A DNA stretch of 64,000 nt, taken from Bradyrhizobium sp. RD5-C2 (GTDB lineage Bacteria > Pseudomonadota > Alphaproteobacteria > Rhizobiales > Xanthobacteraceae). This document shows positions 42,800 through 51,948 of the stretch, piece by piece. Numbering within the stretch: the first letter of the stretch is position 1; each line of letters begins with the position of its first letter. The position numbers and the translations under genes were made by a program. The notes under the pieces were generated by a model. It saw nothing but the letters and a program-made list of their open reading frames with translations, searched no databases and had not been told where the DNA came from. The stretch lies in assembly GCF_019972155.1 (NCBI RefSeq), contig NZ_BOVL01000019.1:103466-167465 (forward strand), written 5' to 3'.

Positions 42800-45424
42800 A
42801 TGACCGCCGAACGCTACAACGCCCGTGAATCCGAGCCCCGCTGGCAAGCCACCTGGGACGAAAAGGCGATCTTCGCCTCCAAGAACCACGATCCGCGGCC
42901 GAAATATTACGTGCTCGAGATGTTCCCGTACCCGTCGGGGCGCATCCATATCGGGCATGTCCGCAACTACACGCTCGGCGACGTGCTGGCCCGCTTCATG
43001 CGCGCCAAGGGCTTCAACGTGCTGCACCCGATGGGCTGGGACGCGTTCGGCCTGCCGGCGGAGAACGCCGCGATTGAGCGCAAGGTGGCGCCGAAGGCCT
43101 GGACCTACGACAACATCGCCGCGATGAAGAAGCAGCTCAAGTCGATCGGGCTGTCGCTCGACTGGAGCCGCGAATTCGCGACCTGCGACCCCAGCTACTA
43201 CAAGCATCAGCAGAAGATGTTCCTGGACATGCTGCGCGCCGGCCTCGCCGAGCGCGAGAAGCGCAAGCTGAACTGGGATCCGGTCGACATGACCGTGCTC
43301 GCCAACGAGCAGGTGATCGACGGCCGCGGCTGGCGCTCGGGCGCCGTCGTCGAGCAGCGCGAGATGAGCCAGTGGGTCTTCAAGATCACGAAGTACGCGC
43401 AGGAGCTGCTGGAGGCGCTGGACGGTCTCGACCGCTGGCCCGACAAGGTGCGGCTGATGCAGCGCAACTGGATCGGCCGCTCCGAGGGCCTGCTGATTCG
43501 TTTCGCGCTGGATCCGGCGACCACGCCGGCCGGCGAGAACGAGCTGAAGATCTTCACGACGCGGCCGGACACGCTGTTCGGCGCAAAATTCATGGCGATC
43601 TCGGCAGATCATCCGCTGGCGCAGGCCGCCGCGGCAAAGAACCCGAAGCTCGCGGAGTTCATCGCCGACATCAAGAAGATCGGCACCGCACAGTCGATCA
43701 TCGACACCGCCGAGAAGCAGGGTTTCGACACCGGCATCAAGGCGGTGCATCCGTTCGATCCGAGCTGGAAGCTGCCGGTCTATGTCGCGAACTTCGTGCT
43801 GATGGAATACGGCACCGGCGCGATCTTCGGCTGTCCGGCGCACGACCAGCGCGACCTCGACTTCGTCAACAAATACGGCCTCGGCAACGTGCCGGTGGTC
43901 TGCCCCGAGGGCCAGGACCCGAAGACGTTTTTCATCACCGACACCGCCTATGACGGTGACGGCCGCATGATCAATTCGCGCTTCCTCGACGGCATGACGA
44001 TCGACGCGGCAAAGGAAGAGGTTGCCAAGCGTCTGGAGAGCGAGCTGCGCGGCAACGCGCCGGTCGGCGAGCGGCAGGTGAATTTCCGGCTGCGCGACTG
44101 GGGCATTTCGCGCCAGCGCTATTGGGGTTGCCCGATCCCGGTGATCCATTGTCCGAAGTGCGACGTGGTGCCGGTGCCCGACGACCAGTTGCCGGTGACG
44201 CTACCGGAGGACGTCAGCTTCGACAGGCCGGGCAACGCGCTCGACCATCATCCGACCTGGAAGCATGTCAACTGCCCGAAGTGCGGCGGCAAGGCGGTGC
44301 GCGAGACCGACACGATGGACACCTTCGTGGACTCGTCGTGGTACTTCGCGCGCTTCACCGATCCCTGGAACGCGACCGCGCCGACCACGCCCGCGGTCGC
44401 CAACCGGATGATGCCGGTCGACCAGTATATCGGCGGCGTCGAGCACGCGATCCTGCATCTGCTCTACAGCCGCTTCTTCACCCGCGCGATGAAGGCCACC
44501 GGCCATATCGACATGAGTGAGCCGTTCGCCGGCATGTTCACCCAGGGCATGGTGGTGCACGAGACCTACCAGAAGTCCGACGGCAGCTGGGTCACGCCGG
44601 CCGAGGTCAAGATCGAGGTCGGCGGCAACGGCCGCCGCGCGGTGCTGCTGGCGACCGGCGAGGACATCGAGATCGGGCCGATCGAGAAGATGTCGAAGTC
44701 GAAGAAGAACACCGTCGACCCCGACGACATCATCGCCAGCTACGGCGCCGACGTCGCGCGCTGGTTCATGCTGTCGGACTCGCCGCCGGATCGCGACGTG
44801 ATCTGGAGCGACGAGCGCGTGCAGGGCGCCTCGCGCTTCGTGCAGCGGCTGTGGCGGCTGGTGAACGAATCGGCAGAGATCGCCAAGGCGGCGCCGGCGG
44901 CCCGGCCCGGCACGTTTGGGCACGAGGCGCTGGCGCTGCGCAAGGCCGCCCATGGCGCGCTCGACAAGGTGTCGTCCGGGATCGAGCGGCTGCATTTCAA
45001 CGTCTGCCTCGCCCATATCCGCGAATTCGCCAATGCGCTGTCCGAGGTGCTGGCCAAAGGCGACAAGCCGGCGCCTGACGTCGCTTGGGCGGTGAAAGAA
45101 GCCGCGACCATCCTGGTTCAGCTGTTTTCGCCGATGATGCCGCATCTGGCCGAAGAGTGCTGGGTGGTTCTGGGCCAGTCCGGGCTGGTTTCCGAGGCCG
45201 ATTGGCCGCAAATCGAACGCGATTTGCTGGTCGAAGACAGCGTGACCCTGGTCGTCCAGGTCAACGGTAAAAAACGAGGTGATGTTACCGTGCCACGGGC
45301 GGCGCAAAATGCGGATATAGAGGCTGCCGTTTTGGCGCTCGATGCGGTAAAAGCCGCACTGGGCGGCAAGCCCGTCCGCAAGGTGATCGTGGTGCCCATG
45401 AGGATCGTCAATGTTGTCGGCTAG
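42800..45424 (+). CDS. leuS: Leucine-tRNA ligase
   Basis: 874 residues, full class Ia length. The HIGH motif is YPSGRIHIGHVRNY near residue 50 and KMSKS is KMSKSKKN near residue 635. The editing domain (about 230-420) lies between, with Thr-rich segments, followed by zinc-binding and anticodon-binding domains. It charges tRNA-Leu in the cytoplasm. It overlaps lptE by 14 bp and forms a leuS-lptE-holA operon typical of alphaproteobacteria. Confidence 0.97.
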   Translation: MTAERYNARESEPRWQATWDEKAIFASKNHDPRPKYYVLEMFPYPSGRIHIGHVRNYTLGDVLARFMRAKGFNVLHPMGWDAFGLPAENAAIERKVAPKAWTYDNIAAMKKQLKSIGLSLDWSREFATCDPSYYKHQQKMFLDMLRAGLAEREKRKLNWDPVDMTVLANEQVIDGRGWRSGAVVEQREMSQWVFKITKYAQELLEALDGLDRWPDKVRLMQRNWIGRSEGLLIRFALDPATTPAGENELKIFTTRPDTLFGAKFMAISADHPLAQAAAAKNPKLAEFIADIKKIGTAQSIIDTAEKQGFDTGIKAVHPFDPSWKLPVYVANFVLMEYGTGAIFGCPAHDQRDLDFVNKYGLGNVPVVCPEGQDPKTFFITDTAYDGDGRMINSRFLDGMTIDAAKEEVAKRLESELRGNAPVGERQVNFRLRDWGISRQRYWGCPIPVIHCPKCDVVPVPDDQLPVTLPEDVSFDRPGNALDHHPTWKHVNCPKCGGKAVRETDTMDTFVDSSWYFARFTDPWNATAPTTPAVANRMMPVDQYIGGVEHAILHLLYSRFFTRAMKATGHIDMSEPFAGMFTQGMVVHETYQKSDGSWVTPAEVKIEVGGNGRRAVLLATGEDIEIGPIEKMSKSKKNTVDPDDIIASYGADVARWFMLSDSPPDRDVIWSDERVQGASRFVQRLWRLVNESAEIAKAAPAARPGTFGHEALALRKAAHGALDKVSSGIERLHFNVCLAHIREFANALSEVLAKGDKPAPDVAWAVKEAATILVQLFSPMMPHLAEECWVVLGQSGLVSEADWPQIERDLLVEDSVTLVVQVNGKKRGDVTVPRAAQNADIEAAVLALDAVKAALGGKPVRKVIVVPMRIVNVVG

Positions 45425-45968
45425 GATCAGGATCGCCGCCCGGCTCGTGGCCGTGGCAGCCTTGGCCGCGCTGACGGCTGGTTGCTTCCAGCCGATGTAT
45501 GCCGAGCGCACCCTCGACGGTCAGTCGTCCGCCCTGCGTGAAAAGCTGATGGGCGTCGAGGTTCCGCCGGTCGACAAGGCGAACGCGTCCCGCGAGGCCC
45601 GGGTCGGCGTCGAGGTCCGCAACTCCCTCGCCTTCAAGCTCTACGGCACCGCCACCGGTGCACCGCCGACGCACCGGCTGGTGCTGCGCTTCTATACCAG
45701 CCGCTCCTCGCTGATGATCGACCCGACCACCGCGCTGCCGACCAGCGAGAACTACGGCATCGATGCCCAGTTCAACCTGATCGAGATCGCCTCGAACAAG
45801 TCGGTCATGACCGGCACCACCTTCTCGCGCGTGTCCTATGACATGCCGGGCTCCTACCAGCGCTTCGCCCGTACCCGCGCCCTCCGCGACGCCGAGGACC
45901 GCGCCGCGCAGGAGATCGCCGACAACATCCAAACCCGCCTCGCCTCCTTCTTCTCAGCCGGGACCTGA
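45411..45968 (+). CDS. lptE: LPS-assembly lipoprotein LptE
   Basis: 185 residues. A lipoprotein signal peptide ends in LTAGC with the lipidated Cys25. The rest is a small alpha/beta fold with FKLYGTATGAPPTHRLVLRFY, as in LptE of Rhizobiales. LptE plugs LptD in the outer membrane during LPS export. It overlaps leuS by 14 bp and is followed 8 bp later by holA. Confidence 0.9.
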   Translation: MLSARIRIAARLVAVAALAALTAGCFQPMYAERTLDGQSSALREKLMGVEVPPVDKANASREARVGVEVRNSLAFKLYGTATGAPPTHRLVLRFYTSRSSLMIDPTTALPTSENYGIDAQFNLIEIASNKSVMTGTTFSRVSYDMPGSYQRFARTRALRDAEDRAAQEIADNIQTRLASFFSAGT

Positions 45969-45976
45969 TCGCCGCA

Positions 45977-47008
45977 TTGGTCGCGCTTCGCGGAAAAGAG
46001 ATCGACAGCTTCCTCGCCCGGCCCGACGCCGGTCGCCCGATCATCCTGCTTTACGGTCCGGACCTAGGCCTGGTGCGCGAGCGCGCCGACGCGCTGATGG
46101 CGTCCGCGGTCGACGACCCCAACGATCCGTTCTCGCTGGTGCGCCTCGATGGCGACGAGCTCGCCGCCGAGCCGTCGCGGCTGGTCGACGAGGCCATGAC
46201 AGTGCCGCTGTTCGGCGGCCGCCGCGCCATCCGCGTCCGCGCCGGCTCGCGCAATTTCGCAAGCGGCGTCGAGACGCTGACTGAGACCCCAGCGCTCAGG
46301 GATTGCCGCATCGTGATCGAGGCCGGCGAGCTCAGGCCGGAATCGCCGCTGCGCAAGATCTGCGAGCGCGCCAAGAATGCGGTCGCGATCGGCTGCTATC
46401 CCGACACCGAACGCGATTTGACCAAGCTGATCGAGGACGAGCTGCGCGTCTCCAACCTGCGGCTCGCACAGGACGCGCGCGCGGTGCTGATGTCGCTGCT
46501 CGGCGGCGACCGCATGGCCTCGCGCAACGAGCTACGCAAGCTCGCGTTGTTCGCGCATGGCAAGGGCGAGATCACGCTCGACGACGTCATGACCGTGGTC
46601 TCCGATGCCTCCGAACTGAAGCTCGATCCGATCGTCGACGGCGCCTTCGCCGGCAACGCCGCGCTGGTCGAAAGCGAGTTCACCAAGGCAATGGTCGCCG
46701 GCACCTATCCCGGCGTGATCATCTCGGCCGCGCAGCGCCAGGCGGCGTGGCTGCATAAATCGGCGCTCACGATCGCGGACGGCACGCCGGCGTCAGCCGT
46801 GCTCGAGGGCGGATTTCCGCGGCTGCATTTCTCGCGCAAGCCGGCGGTCGAGATCGCACTGCGCAATTTCACGCCGCCGCGGCTGGTGGCCGTGATCGAT
46901 CAGCTCGCCACCGCGGCGCTCGACATGCGCAAGCAGGCCGCGCTCGCCGCCGTCATCGCCCAGCGCGCGCTGCTGTCGATCGCGGCGAATGCGAAGCGGC
47001 GGGGGTGA
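45977..47008 (+). CDS. holA: DNA polymerase III subunit delta (HolA)
   Basis: 343 residues from a TTG at 45977, the usual position for related genes; no ATG fits. The AAA+-like domain has ILLYGPDLGLVRERADAL and FGGRRAIRVRAGSR, and the C-terminal collar (TYPGVIISAAQRQAAWLHKSALT) is typical of HolA. The subunit opens the beta clamp during loading. It follows lptE closely, so translation is likely coupled. Confidence 0.93.
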   Translation: MVALRGKEIDSFLARPDAGRPIILLYGPDLGLVRERADALMASAVDDPNDPFSLVRLDGDELAAEPSRLVDEAMTVPLFGGRRAIRVRAGSRNFASGVETLTETPALRDCRIVIEAGELRPESPLRKICERAKNAVAIGCYPDTERDLTKLIEDELRVSNLRLAQDARAVLMSLLGGDRMASRNELRKLALFAHGKGEITLDDVMTVVSDASELKLDPIVDGAFAGNAALVESEFTKAMVAGTYPGVIISAAQRQAAWLHKSALTIADGTPASAVLEGGFPRLHFSRKPAVEIALRNFTPPRLVAVIDQLATAALDMRKQAALAAVIAQRALLSIAANAKRRG

Positions 47009-47022
47009 CGCACGAGAAGAGA

Positions 47023-47109
47023 CGTCATTGCGAGCGAAGCGAAGCAATCCATCGCTCCGCACCCGCGGAAGGATGGATTGCTTCGTCGCTGTCGCTCCTC
47101 GCAATGACG
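47023..47109. repeat. REP-type palindromic repeat
   Basis: CGTCATTGCGAGCGAAGCGA at the left and CGCTCCTCGCAATGACG at the right pair; inner GCAATCCATC and GATGGATTGC pair too. Located between holA and parB, which converge on it. Confidence 0.85.
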
Positions 47110-47129
47110 GTGGAGGCAGACCCGCGGAG

Positions 47130-48020
47130 CTAACCGCCTTCCAGCCGCCGCACCACTTCGTCGAGCTGCTCGAGGTTGCGGTAGCTGATCTGGACGGTGC
47201 CGCCGGGATCGCGATGGCTGATGGTGACGGCAAGGCCGAGCGCATCGCTGACGCGCTTCTCCAGCGCCAGCGTGTCGGCGTCCTTGTCGACCTTCGCCGC
47301 TCCGCCGCTGCGCGCCTTCTGAGGCTTGCGCTCCGGCACGCCCTCCTCATGCGCCAGCGCCTCGGCCTGGCGGACGTTGAGGCCCTCGGCGACGATGCGC
47401 TTGGCGGCGGTGAGCGGATCCGGCACGCCGATCAGCGCGCGAGCGTGGCCGGCGGAGAGATCGCCCTTCGAGATCAGCGCCTGCACCTCGGCGGGCAACT
47501 TGGTCAGGCGCATCATGTTGGCGACATGGCTGCGGCTCTTGCCGACGATCTTGGCGATGTCTTCCTGGCCGCGTTTGAACTCGTCGGCGAGCGCGTGATA
47601 GCCCAGCGCCTCTTCCATCGCGTTGAGGTCTTCGCGCTGGACGTTCTCGATGATCATGATTTCGAGCGCATCGGAATCAGAGACCTCGACCGGCACGATC
47701 GGCACTTCATGCAGGCCTGCGAGTTGCGAGGCGCGCCAGCGGCGTTCGCCGGCGATGATCTCAAAGCGGTCCTGAGCGCCCTTGATGGCACGCACCACGA
47801 TCGGCTGGATCACGCCGCGCGCCTTGATCGAATCGGCGAGCTCGCCGAGCTCGGCGTCGGCGAAGCTGCGCCGCGGATTGCGCGGATTGGCCTTGAGGAA
47901 TTCGATCGGCACCTTGCGCTGCGTGCGCGGCCGCTCGACATGCGCGGCCGCCTCGCCGCCGACATCTCCAATCAGGCTTGCCAGCCCGCGCCCCAGTCGC
48001 GAACGCGCTTCATCGGCCAT
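47130..48020 (-). CDS. parB: Chromosome partitioning protein ParB
   Basis: 296 residues from the ATG at 48020, preceded by AGGGAG (a GTG at 48044 is also in frame). The N-domain has PRNPRRSF and the CTP-binding GERRWRASQLAGL; the central helix-turn-helix (MRLTKLPAEVQALISKGDLSAGHARAL) recognises parS; the C-terminal part dimerises. ParB loads on parS and spreads as a CTP-dependent clamp. Five parS sites lie 1.6-4 kb away. parA is upstream in the same operon, separated by a 72-bp repeat. Confidence 0.96.
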   Translation of the reverse strand: MADEARSRLGRGLASLIGDVGGEAAAHVERPRTQRKVPIEFLKANPRNPRRSFADAELGELADSIKARGVIQPIVVRAIKGAQDRFEIIAGERRWRASQLAGLHEVPIVPVEVSDSDALEIMIIENVQREDLNAMEEALGYHALADEFKRGQEDIAKIVGKSRSHVANMMRLTKLPAEVQALISKGDLSAGHARALIGVPDPLTAAKRIVAEGLNVRQAEALAHEEGVPERKPQKARSGGAAKVDKDADTLALEKRVSDALGLAVTISHRDPGGTVQISYRNLEQLDEVVRRLEGG

Positions 48021-48079
48021 TGTTGCGAGCTCCCTTGGATTCACACGCAGTACTCCAGACTTGAATTTCAGAATCGTCG

Positions 48080-48151
48080 GATGGGCCGCGCGCAGCGAAT
48101 CCCATCGCTCTCGTTGCGTGCCAGGATGGGGTTCGCTTCACTGCGCCCATC
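48080..48151. repeat. Palindromic repeat between parA and parB
   Basis: GATGGGCCGCGCGCAGCGAA at the left pairs with the right end (GATGGGGTTCGCTTC...GCGCCCATC, inverted) with a few mismatches. It separates parA from parB by about 140 bp. Confidence 0.6.
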
Positions 48152-48161
48152 ATCGACAACA

Positions 48162-49013
48162 TCAGTGCGTGCGCAGCTCGCGCTCGCGCTGGATGACTTC
48201 AGTGGCGAGCTTGAGATACGCATCGCTGCCGGCGCATTTGAGGTCGTAGACCAAGACCGGCTTGCCGTAGGACGGCGCTTCCGAGATACGCACGTTGCGC
48301 GGGATCATGGTGTCGTAGACCTTGTCGCCCATGAACTGGCGCACGTCGGCAACCACCTGGTTGGAGAGGTTGTTGCGCGAGTCGAACATGGTCAGCACGA
48401 TGCCGTGGATCGACAGCGTCGGATTGAGCGTCGAACGGACCTGCTCCACGGTCTGCAGCAATTGCGACAGACCTTCGAGCGCGAAGAACTCGCATTGCAG
48501 CGGCACCAGGATCGCGTCCGACGCCGCCATCGCATTGACGGTGAGCAAATTGAGCGACGGCGGGCAGTCGATCAGCACGTAGGTGTAATCGGCTTCCGGC
48601 GAGACGTTGTTGTTCAATCCTGCGATCGCATCGCGCAGCCGGAAGGCGCGACCCGGCGTGGTGCCGAGTTCGAGCTCGAGGCCGGAGAGATCCATGGTGG
48701 AGGCCGCGATGTGCAGCCGCGGCACCGCGGTCGCGACCACGGCATCGCGCAGCGGTGCCTCGCCGATCAGCACGTCATAGGTCGAGCAGTTGCGGCTGCG
48801 GCGATCGATGCCGAGACCGGTCGAGGCGTTGCCCTGCGGATCGAGATCGACGATCAGGACACGCTCGCCGATCGCAGCGAGTGCGGTACCAAGATTGATG
48901 GCTGTGGTGGTCTTGCCTACGCCGCCCTTCTGGTTGGCGAGCGACAGGATGCGCGGGTGGCCCGGCGCCTGGAGTGCCTTATCGCCTTGATAAACCTCGT
49001 CCATCACGGTCAT
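48162..49013 (-). CDS. parA: Chromosome partitioning ATPase ParA
   Basis: 283 residues from the ATG at 49013 (a second ATG is at 49004). The deviant Walker A is SLANQKGGVGKTTTAINLG, followed by DLDPQGNAS and DCPPSLNLLTVNAM. ParA binds DNA non-specifically as a dimer with ATP and moves ParB-parS complexes to the poles. No clear ribosome site is seen before either start. rsmG ends 32 bp upstream. Confidence 0.97.
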   Translation of the reverse strand: MTVMDEVYQGDKALQAPGHPRILSLANQKGGVGKTTTAINLGTALAAIGERVLIVDLDPQGNASTGLGIDRRSRNCSTYDVLIGEAPLRDAVVATAVPRLHIAASTMDLSGLELELGTTPGRAFRLRDAIAGLNNNVSPEADYTYVLIDCPPSLNLLTVNAMAASDAILVPLQCEFFALEGLSQLLQTVEQVRSTLNPTLSIHGIVLTMFDSRNNLSNQVVADVRQFMGDKVYDTMIPRNVRISEAPSYGKPVLVYDLKCAGSDAYLKLATEVIQRERELRTH

Positions 49014-49044
49014 ACCAAAATACCATTTACTTTTGCGGAGTCCC

Positions 49045-49710
49045 CTAGCGCCGCTCGATTGACCCGAGTTCGACGATCCAGCCCTGTCCGCCGGTCCGGC
49101 TGGAGTGTAGCTTTGGTTCAATAGTCCAATATTTAGTGGCCTCGGTCAATTCGGCCTCTACATCTTGACCCTTCAAAAACAGCGCCTTCGCGCCCTTTTT
49201 GATCCACGGCTCCGCAAAGCCGATGAGTTGATGTAACGGAGCCAGCGCCCGCGCGGTGACGCAATCGATGGGGCCTGCGATTCTATCCACAGTATCCCCG
49301 ATATCAGCCAGATGCACCGTCCCTGGTGACGCCGTGACCCGTATCGCCTCGCGCAAGAATGCGGCCTTCTTGGCGATCCGCTCAACCAGATGGATCCGCG
49401 CGCCTTGTGTCTCGGCCAACGCACAGGCCAGCACGACACCGGGAAAGCCGCCGCCGCTGCCGAGATCGACCCAAGATTTTGCTGAGGGTGCGAGGCTCAG
49501 AAGCTGCAGCGAATCGGAGACGTGTCGGGTCCAGAGATTCGGAAGCGTGGAGGGCGCGACGAGATTGGTCTTGGCCTGCCACTCCAGTAGGAGGGCGATG
49601 TAGCGATCGAGCCGCGCCTCTGTTTCACGTGAAACAGGCGTCAGCGCGAGCGCCGCGGCCTTGTCCTTGGCGGAGACGCTGAGTTCGGCGGATTGCGAGG
49701 CTGGAGCCAT
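49045..49710 (-). CDS. rsmG: 16S rRNA (guanine527-N7)-methyltransferase RsmG (GidB)
   Basis: 221 residues. SAM-binding motif DLGSGGGFPG at about 84-93; ARALAPLHQLIGFAEP and KGAKALFLKG are conserved. It methylates G527 of 16S rRNA; loss can give streptomycin resistance. The early codons encoding PVSRETE contain a perfect parS (49621-49636), so this stretch is doubly constrained. It is between mnmG and parA in the standard order. Confidence 0.96.
   Translation of the reverse strand: MAPASQSAELSVSAKDKAAALALTPVSRETEARLDRYIALLLEWQAKTNLVAPSTLPNLWTRHVSDSLQLLSLAPSAKSWVDLGSGGGFPGVVLACALAETQGARIHLVERIAKKAAFLREAIRVTASPGTVHLADIGDTVDRIAGPIDCVTARALAPLHQLIGFAEPWIKKGAKALFLKGQDVEAELTEATKYWTIEPKLHSSRTGGQGWIVELGSIERR
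49621..49636. promoter_or_regulatory. parS site 1 (inside rsmG)
   Basis: TGTTTCACGTGAAACA is a perfect 16-bp consensus ParB-binding centromere site, located within the coding sequence of rsmG. Confidence 0.95.
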
Positions 49711-49815
49711 TTCGGGAGCAGGGCCGTTTGTCTGAAGTAGTGAAAGCCGGTGGCGAGGCCGACGAGCGGCGGATCGGTCGATTCGCCTTCACGGAAGATA
49801 GGCGCTCAATCCCCG

Positions 49816-49831
49816 TGTTTCACGTGAAACG
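49816..49831. promoter_or_regulatory. parS site 2 (next to mnmG stop)
   Basis: TGTTTCACGTGAAACG matches the consensus at 15 of 16 positions and ends immediately before the mnmG stop codon on the minus strand. Confidence 0.85.
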
Positions 49832-51715
49832 TCAGGCGGTCGCCTTGGCCGATTTCTGTCGTGCTTGGCGCCGCAGATAGGCCGCCAAAATACCCAGCGC
49901 TGCCGGCGTCATGCCGTCGATCCGGCCCGCCTGCCCGACCGTCCGCGGCTGCGCCTTCTGCAGCTTGGCACGGGCTTCGTTCGAGAGACCCGGCACATCG
50001 GCATAGTCGACATCGGTCAGGACCAGGCCCTCATCGCGCCGGAAGGCGTCGACGTCGGCGGTCTGGCGCTTCAGATAGACGTCGTATTTGGCATCGATCT
50101 CGAGATGGACCGCGATCGCAGGGTCAATGGCCGACAGCTCCGGCCAGATCGCCTGAACCGCGGGCCACTCGATCTCCGGATAGGCCAGCAGCTCGAAGGC
50201 GGAGCGGCGATGACCGTCGCGATTGAGCGCAAGCCCATGTTTGGCGGCTTCATTCGGTGTGATCGCAAGCGACTTCGCCAAGGTCTTGGCCGCATCCAGG
50301 GCCGCCATCTTGGTCCGATGGCGTTCCGCGCGCGCCGTTCCGACGCATCCGAGCGCGATGCCCTTATCGGTCAGCCGCTGGTCGGCATTGTCGGCCCGTA
50401 GCGTCAGCCGGTATTCGGCCCGCGAGGTGAACATCCGATAGGGCTCGGTGATCCCGCGGGTCACGAGATCGTCGATCATCACACCGAGATAGCCGTCTGC
50501 GCGGTCGAACACGATCGGATCGGTCCCGCCGGCGGCCAGCGCGGCATTGAGCCCGGCAACGATGCCCTGCCCCGCCGCCTCTTCGTATCCCGTGGTGCCA
50601 TTGATCTGGCCGGCCAGGAAAAGCCCGCGCAGGCGCTTGGTCTGCAAGGTCGGATCGAGCTCGCGGGGATCGACGTGGTCGTACTCGATCGCATAGCCCG
50701 GGCGGACCATCTTCACCCGCTCAAGGCCAGGGATGCTGGCGAGGATCGCGAGCTGAACCTCCTCGGGCAGCGAGGTCGAGATGCCGTTGGGATAGACCGT
50801 GCTGTCGTCGAGTCCTTCCGGCTCCAGGAAGATCTGATGGCCGTCACGGTCGCCAAAACGGACGATCTTGTCTTCGATTGAAGGGCAATAGCGCGGTCCG
50901 GAGCTCTTGATCTGGCCGGAATACATCGGCGAGCGATGCACATTGGCCCGGATCACCTCATGGGTCGCCGGTGTGGTCCGGGTGATCCCGCACTGGATCT
51001 GCGGGTTCGTGATCCGGTCCGTCATGACCGAAAACGGTTCCGGTGGCTCGTCTCCTGGCTGCATTTCGACCGCGGACCAGTCGATCGTGGTGCCGTCGAG
51101 GCGCGGCGGCGTCCCGGTCTTGAGCCGGCCGAGCACAAAACCCGCCCGCTCGAACGAGGCAGACAGACCCATGGCCGGCGCTTCGCCGACCCGGCCCGCC
51201 GGCCAGTTCTTCTCGCCGAGGTGAATCAGACCGCGCAGGAAGGTGCCGGTGGTGATGACAACCGCACCCGCCGAAAGCTGGCGGCCATCGCCCAGGCGAA
51301 TGCCGGTCACGCGTCCGTCGACGACGATCAGCTCGTCCGCCTCGCCCTCGACGACGCTGAGGTTCGCGGTCTCGGTGATCGCCGCCTGCATCGCGGCCGC
51401 ATAGAGCTTGCGGTCGGCCTGGGCTCGCGGCCCACGGACCGCCGGACCCTTGCGGCGATTGAGCATGCGGAACTGGATGCCGCCGGCGTCGGCGACCCGG
51501 CCCATCAGGCCGTCTAGCGCGTCGACCTCGCGGACCAGATGGCCCTTGCCGAGCCCGCCGATCGCAGGATTGCAGGACATCGCGCCGATGGTCGCGAAAC
51601 GATGGGTCGCCAGCGCCGTCTTCGCGCCCATCCGGGCAGCCGCACTCGCGGCCTCACAGCCGGCATGGCCGCCGCCGATGACGATGACGTCGAATGAGTC
51701 TGCCCTGATAGTCAT
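49832..51715 (-). CDS. mnmG: tRNA uridine-5-carboxymethylaminomethyl modification enzyme MnmG (GidA)
   Basis: 627 residues from the ATG at 51715; the frame extends upstream into the parS region without a good start. FAD motif VIGGGHAGCEAASAAARMG, the SCNPAIGGLGKGHLVREVDAL signature, and the C-terminal GLFLAGQINGTTGYEEAAGQG are all intact. With MnmE it makes cmnm5U at the wobble position of certain tRNAs, using FAD, THF and glycine or ammonium. Three parS sites lie just upstream and one just downstream. Confidence 0.97.
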   Translation of the reverse strand: MTIRADSFDVIVIGGGHAGCEAASAAARMGAKTALATHRFATIGAMSCNPAIGGLGKGHLVREVDALDGLMGRVADAGGIQFRMLNRRKGPAVRGPRAQADRKLYAAAMQAAITETANLSVVEGEADELIVVDGRVTGIRLGDGRQLSAGAVVITTGTFLRGLIHLGEKNWPAGRVGEAPAMGLSASFERAGFVLGRLKTGTPPRLDGTTIDWSAVEMQPGDEPPEPFSVMTDRITNPQIQCGITRTTPATHEVIRANVHRSPMYSGQIKSSGPRYCPSIEDKIVRFGDRDGHQIFLEPEGLDDSTVYPNGISTSLPEEVQLAILASIPGLERVKMVRPGYAIEYDHVDPRELDPTLQTKRLRGLFLAGQINGTTGYEEAAGQGIVAGLNAALAAGGTDPIVFDRADGYLGVMIDDLVTRGITEPYRMFTSRAEYRLTLRADNADQRLTDKGIALGCVGTARAERHRTKMAALDAAKTLAKSLAITPNEAAKHGLALNRDGHRRSAFELLAYPEIEWPAVQAIWPELSAIDPAIAVHLEIDAKYDVYLKRQTADVDAFRRDEGLVLTDVDYADVPGLSNEARAKLQKAQPRTVGQAGRIDGMTPAALGILAAYLRRQARQKSAKATA

Positions 51716-51836
51716 GGCGGGACTTCTATCGTGGAGTGATGAAAGCCGGAAGAACGAAGTTAGGTCGCCGGTTTGAGAACCGCTTCTGCGGTCGAGATAT
51801 GGATTGCGTCGCCTCCGTCGCAATGACGGGCGGAGT

Positions 51837-51852
51837 TGTTTCACGTGAAACA
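51837..51852. promoter_or_regulatory. parS site 3
   Basis: Perfect TGTTTCACGTGAAACA in the gap between mnmE and mnmG, 122 bp upstream of the mnmG start. Confidence 0.95.
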
Positions 51853-51873
51853 GCCCCGTCGAGCGGCAGCAAT

Positions 51874-51889
51874 TGTTTCACGTGAAACG
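51874..51889. promoter_or_regulatory. parS site 4
   Basis: TGTTTCACGTGAAACG, 15 of 16 consensus positions, 21 bp beyond site 3 in the mnmE-mnmG gap. Confidence 0.85.
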
Positions 51890-51920
51890 GGAGGCCGCTT
51901 GCTTAACCAAATCGAAACCA

Positions 51921-51936
51921 TGTTTCACGTGAAACA
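51921..51936. promoter_or_regulatory. parS site 5
   Basis: Perfect TGTTTCACGTGAAACA, 12 bp past the mnmE stop, between mnmE and mnmG. Confidence 0.95.
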
Positions 51937-51948
51937 GATGAGGGCTCG

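Noticed and set aside
46989..49124. Long open frame antisense to parB and parA (711 codons)
   Set aside because: It runs across two well-defined genes and a repeat, and has no recognisable domain.
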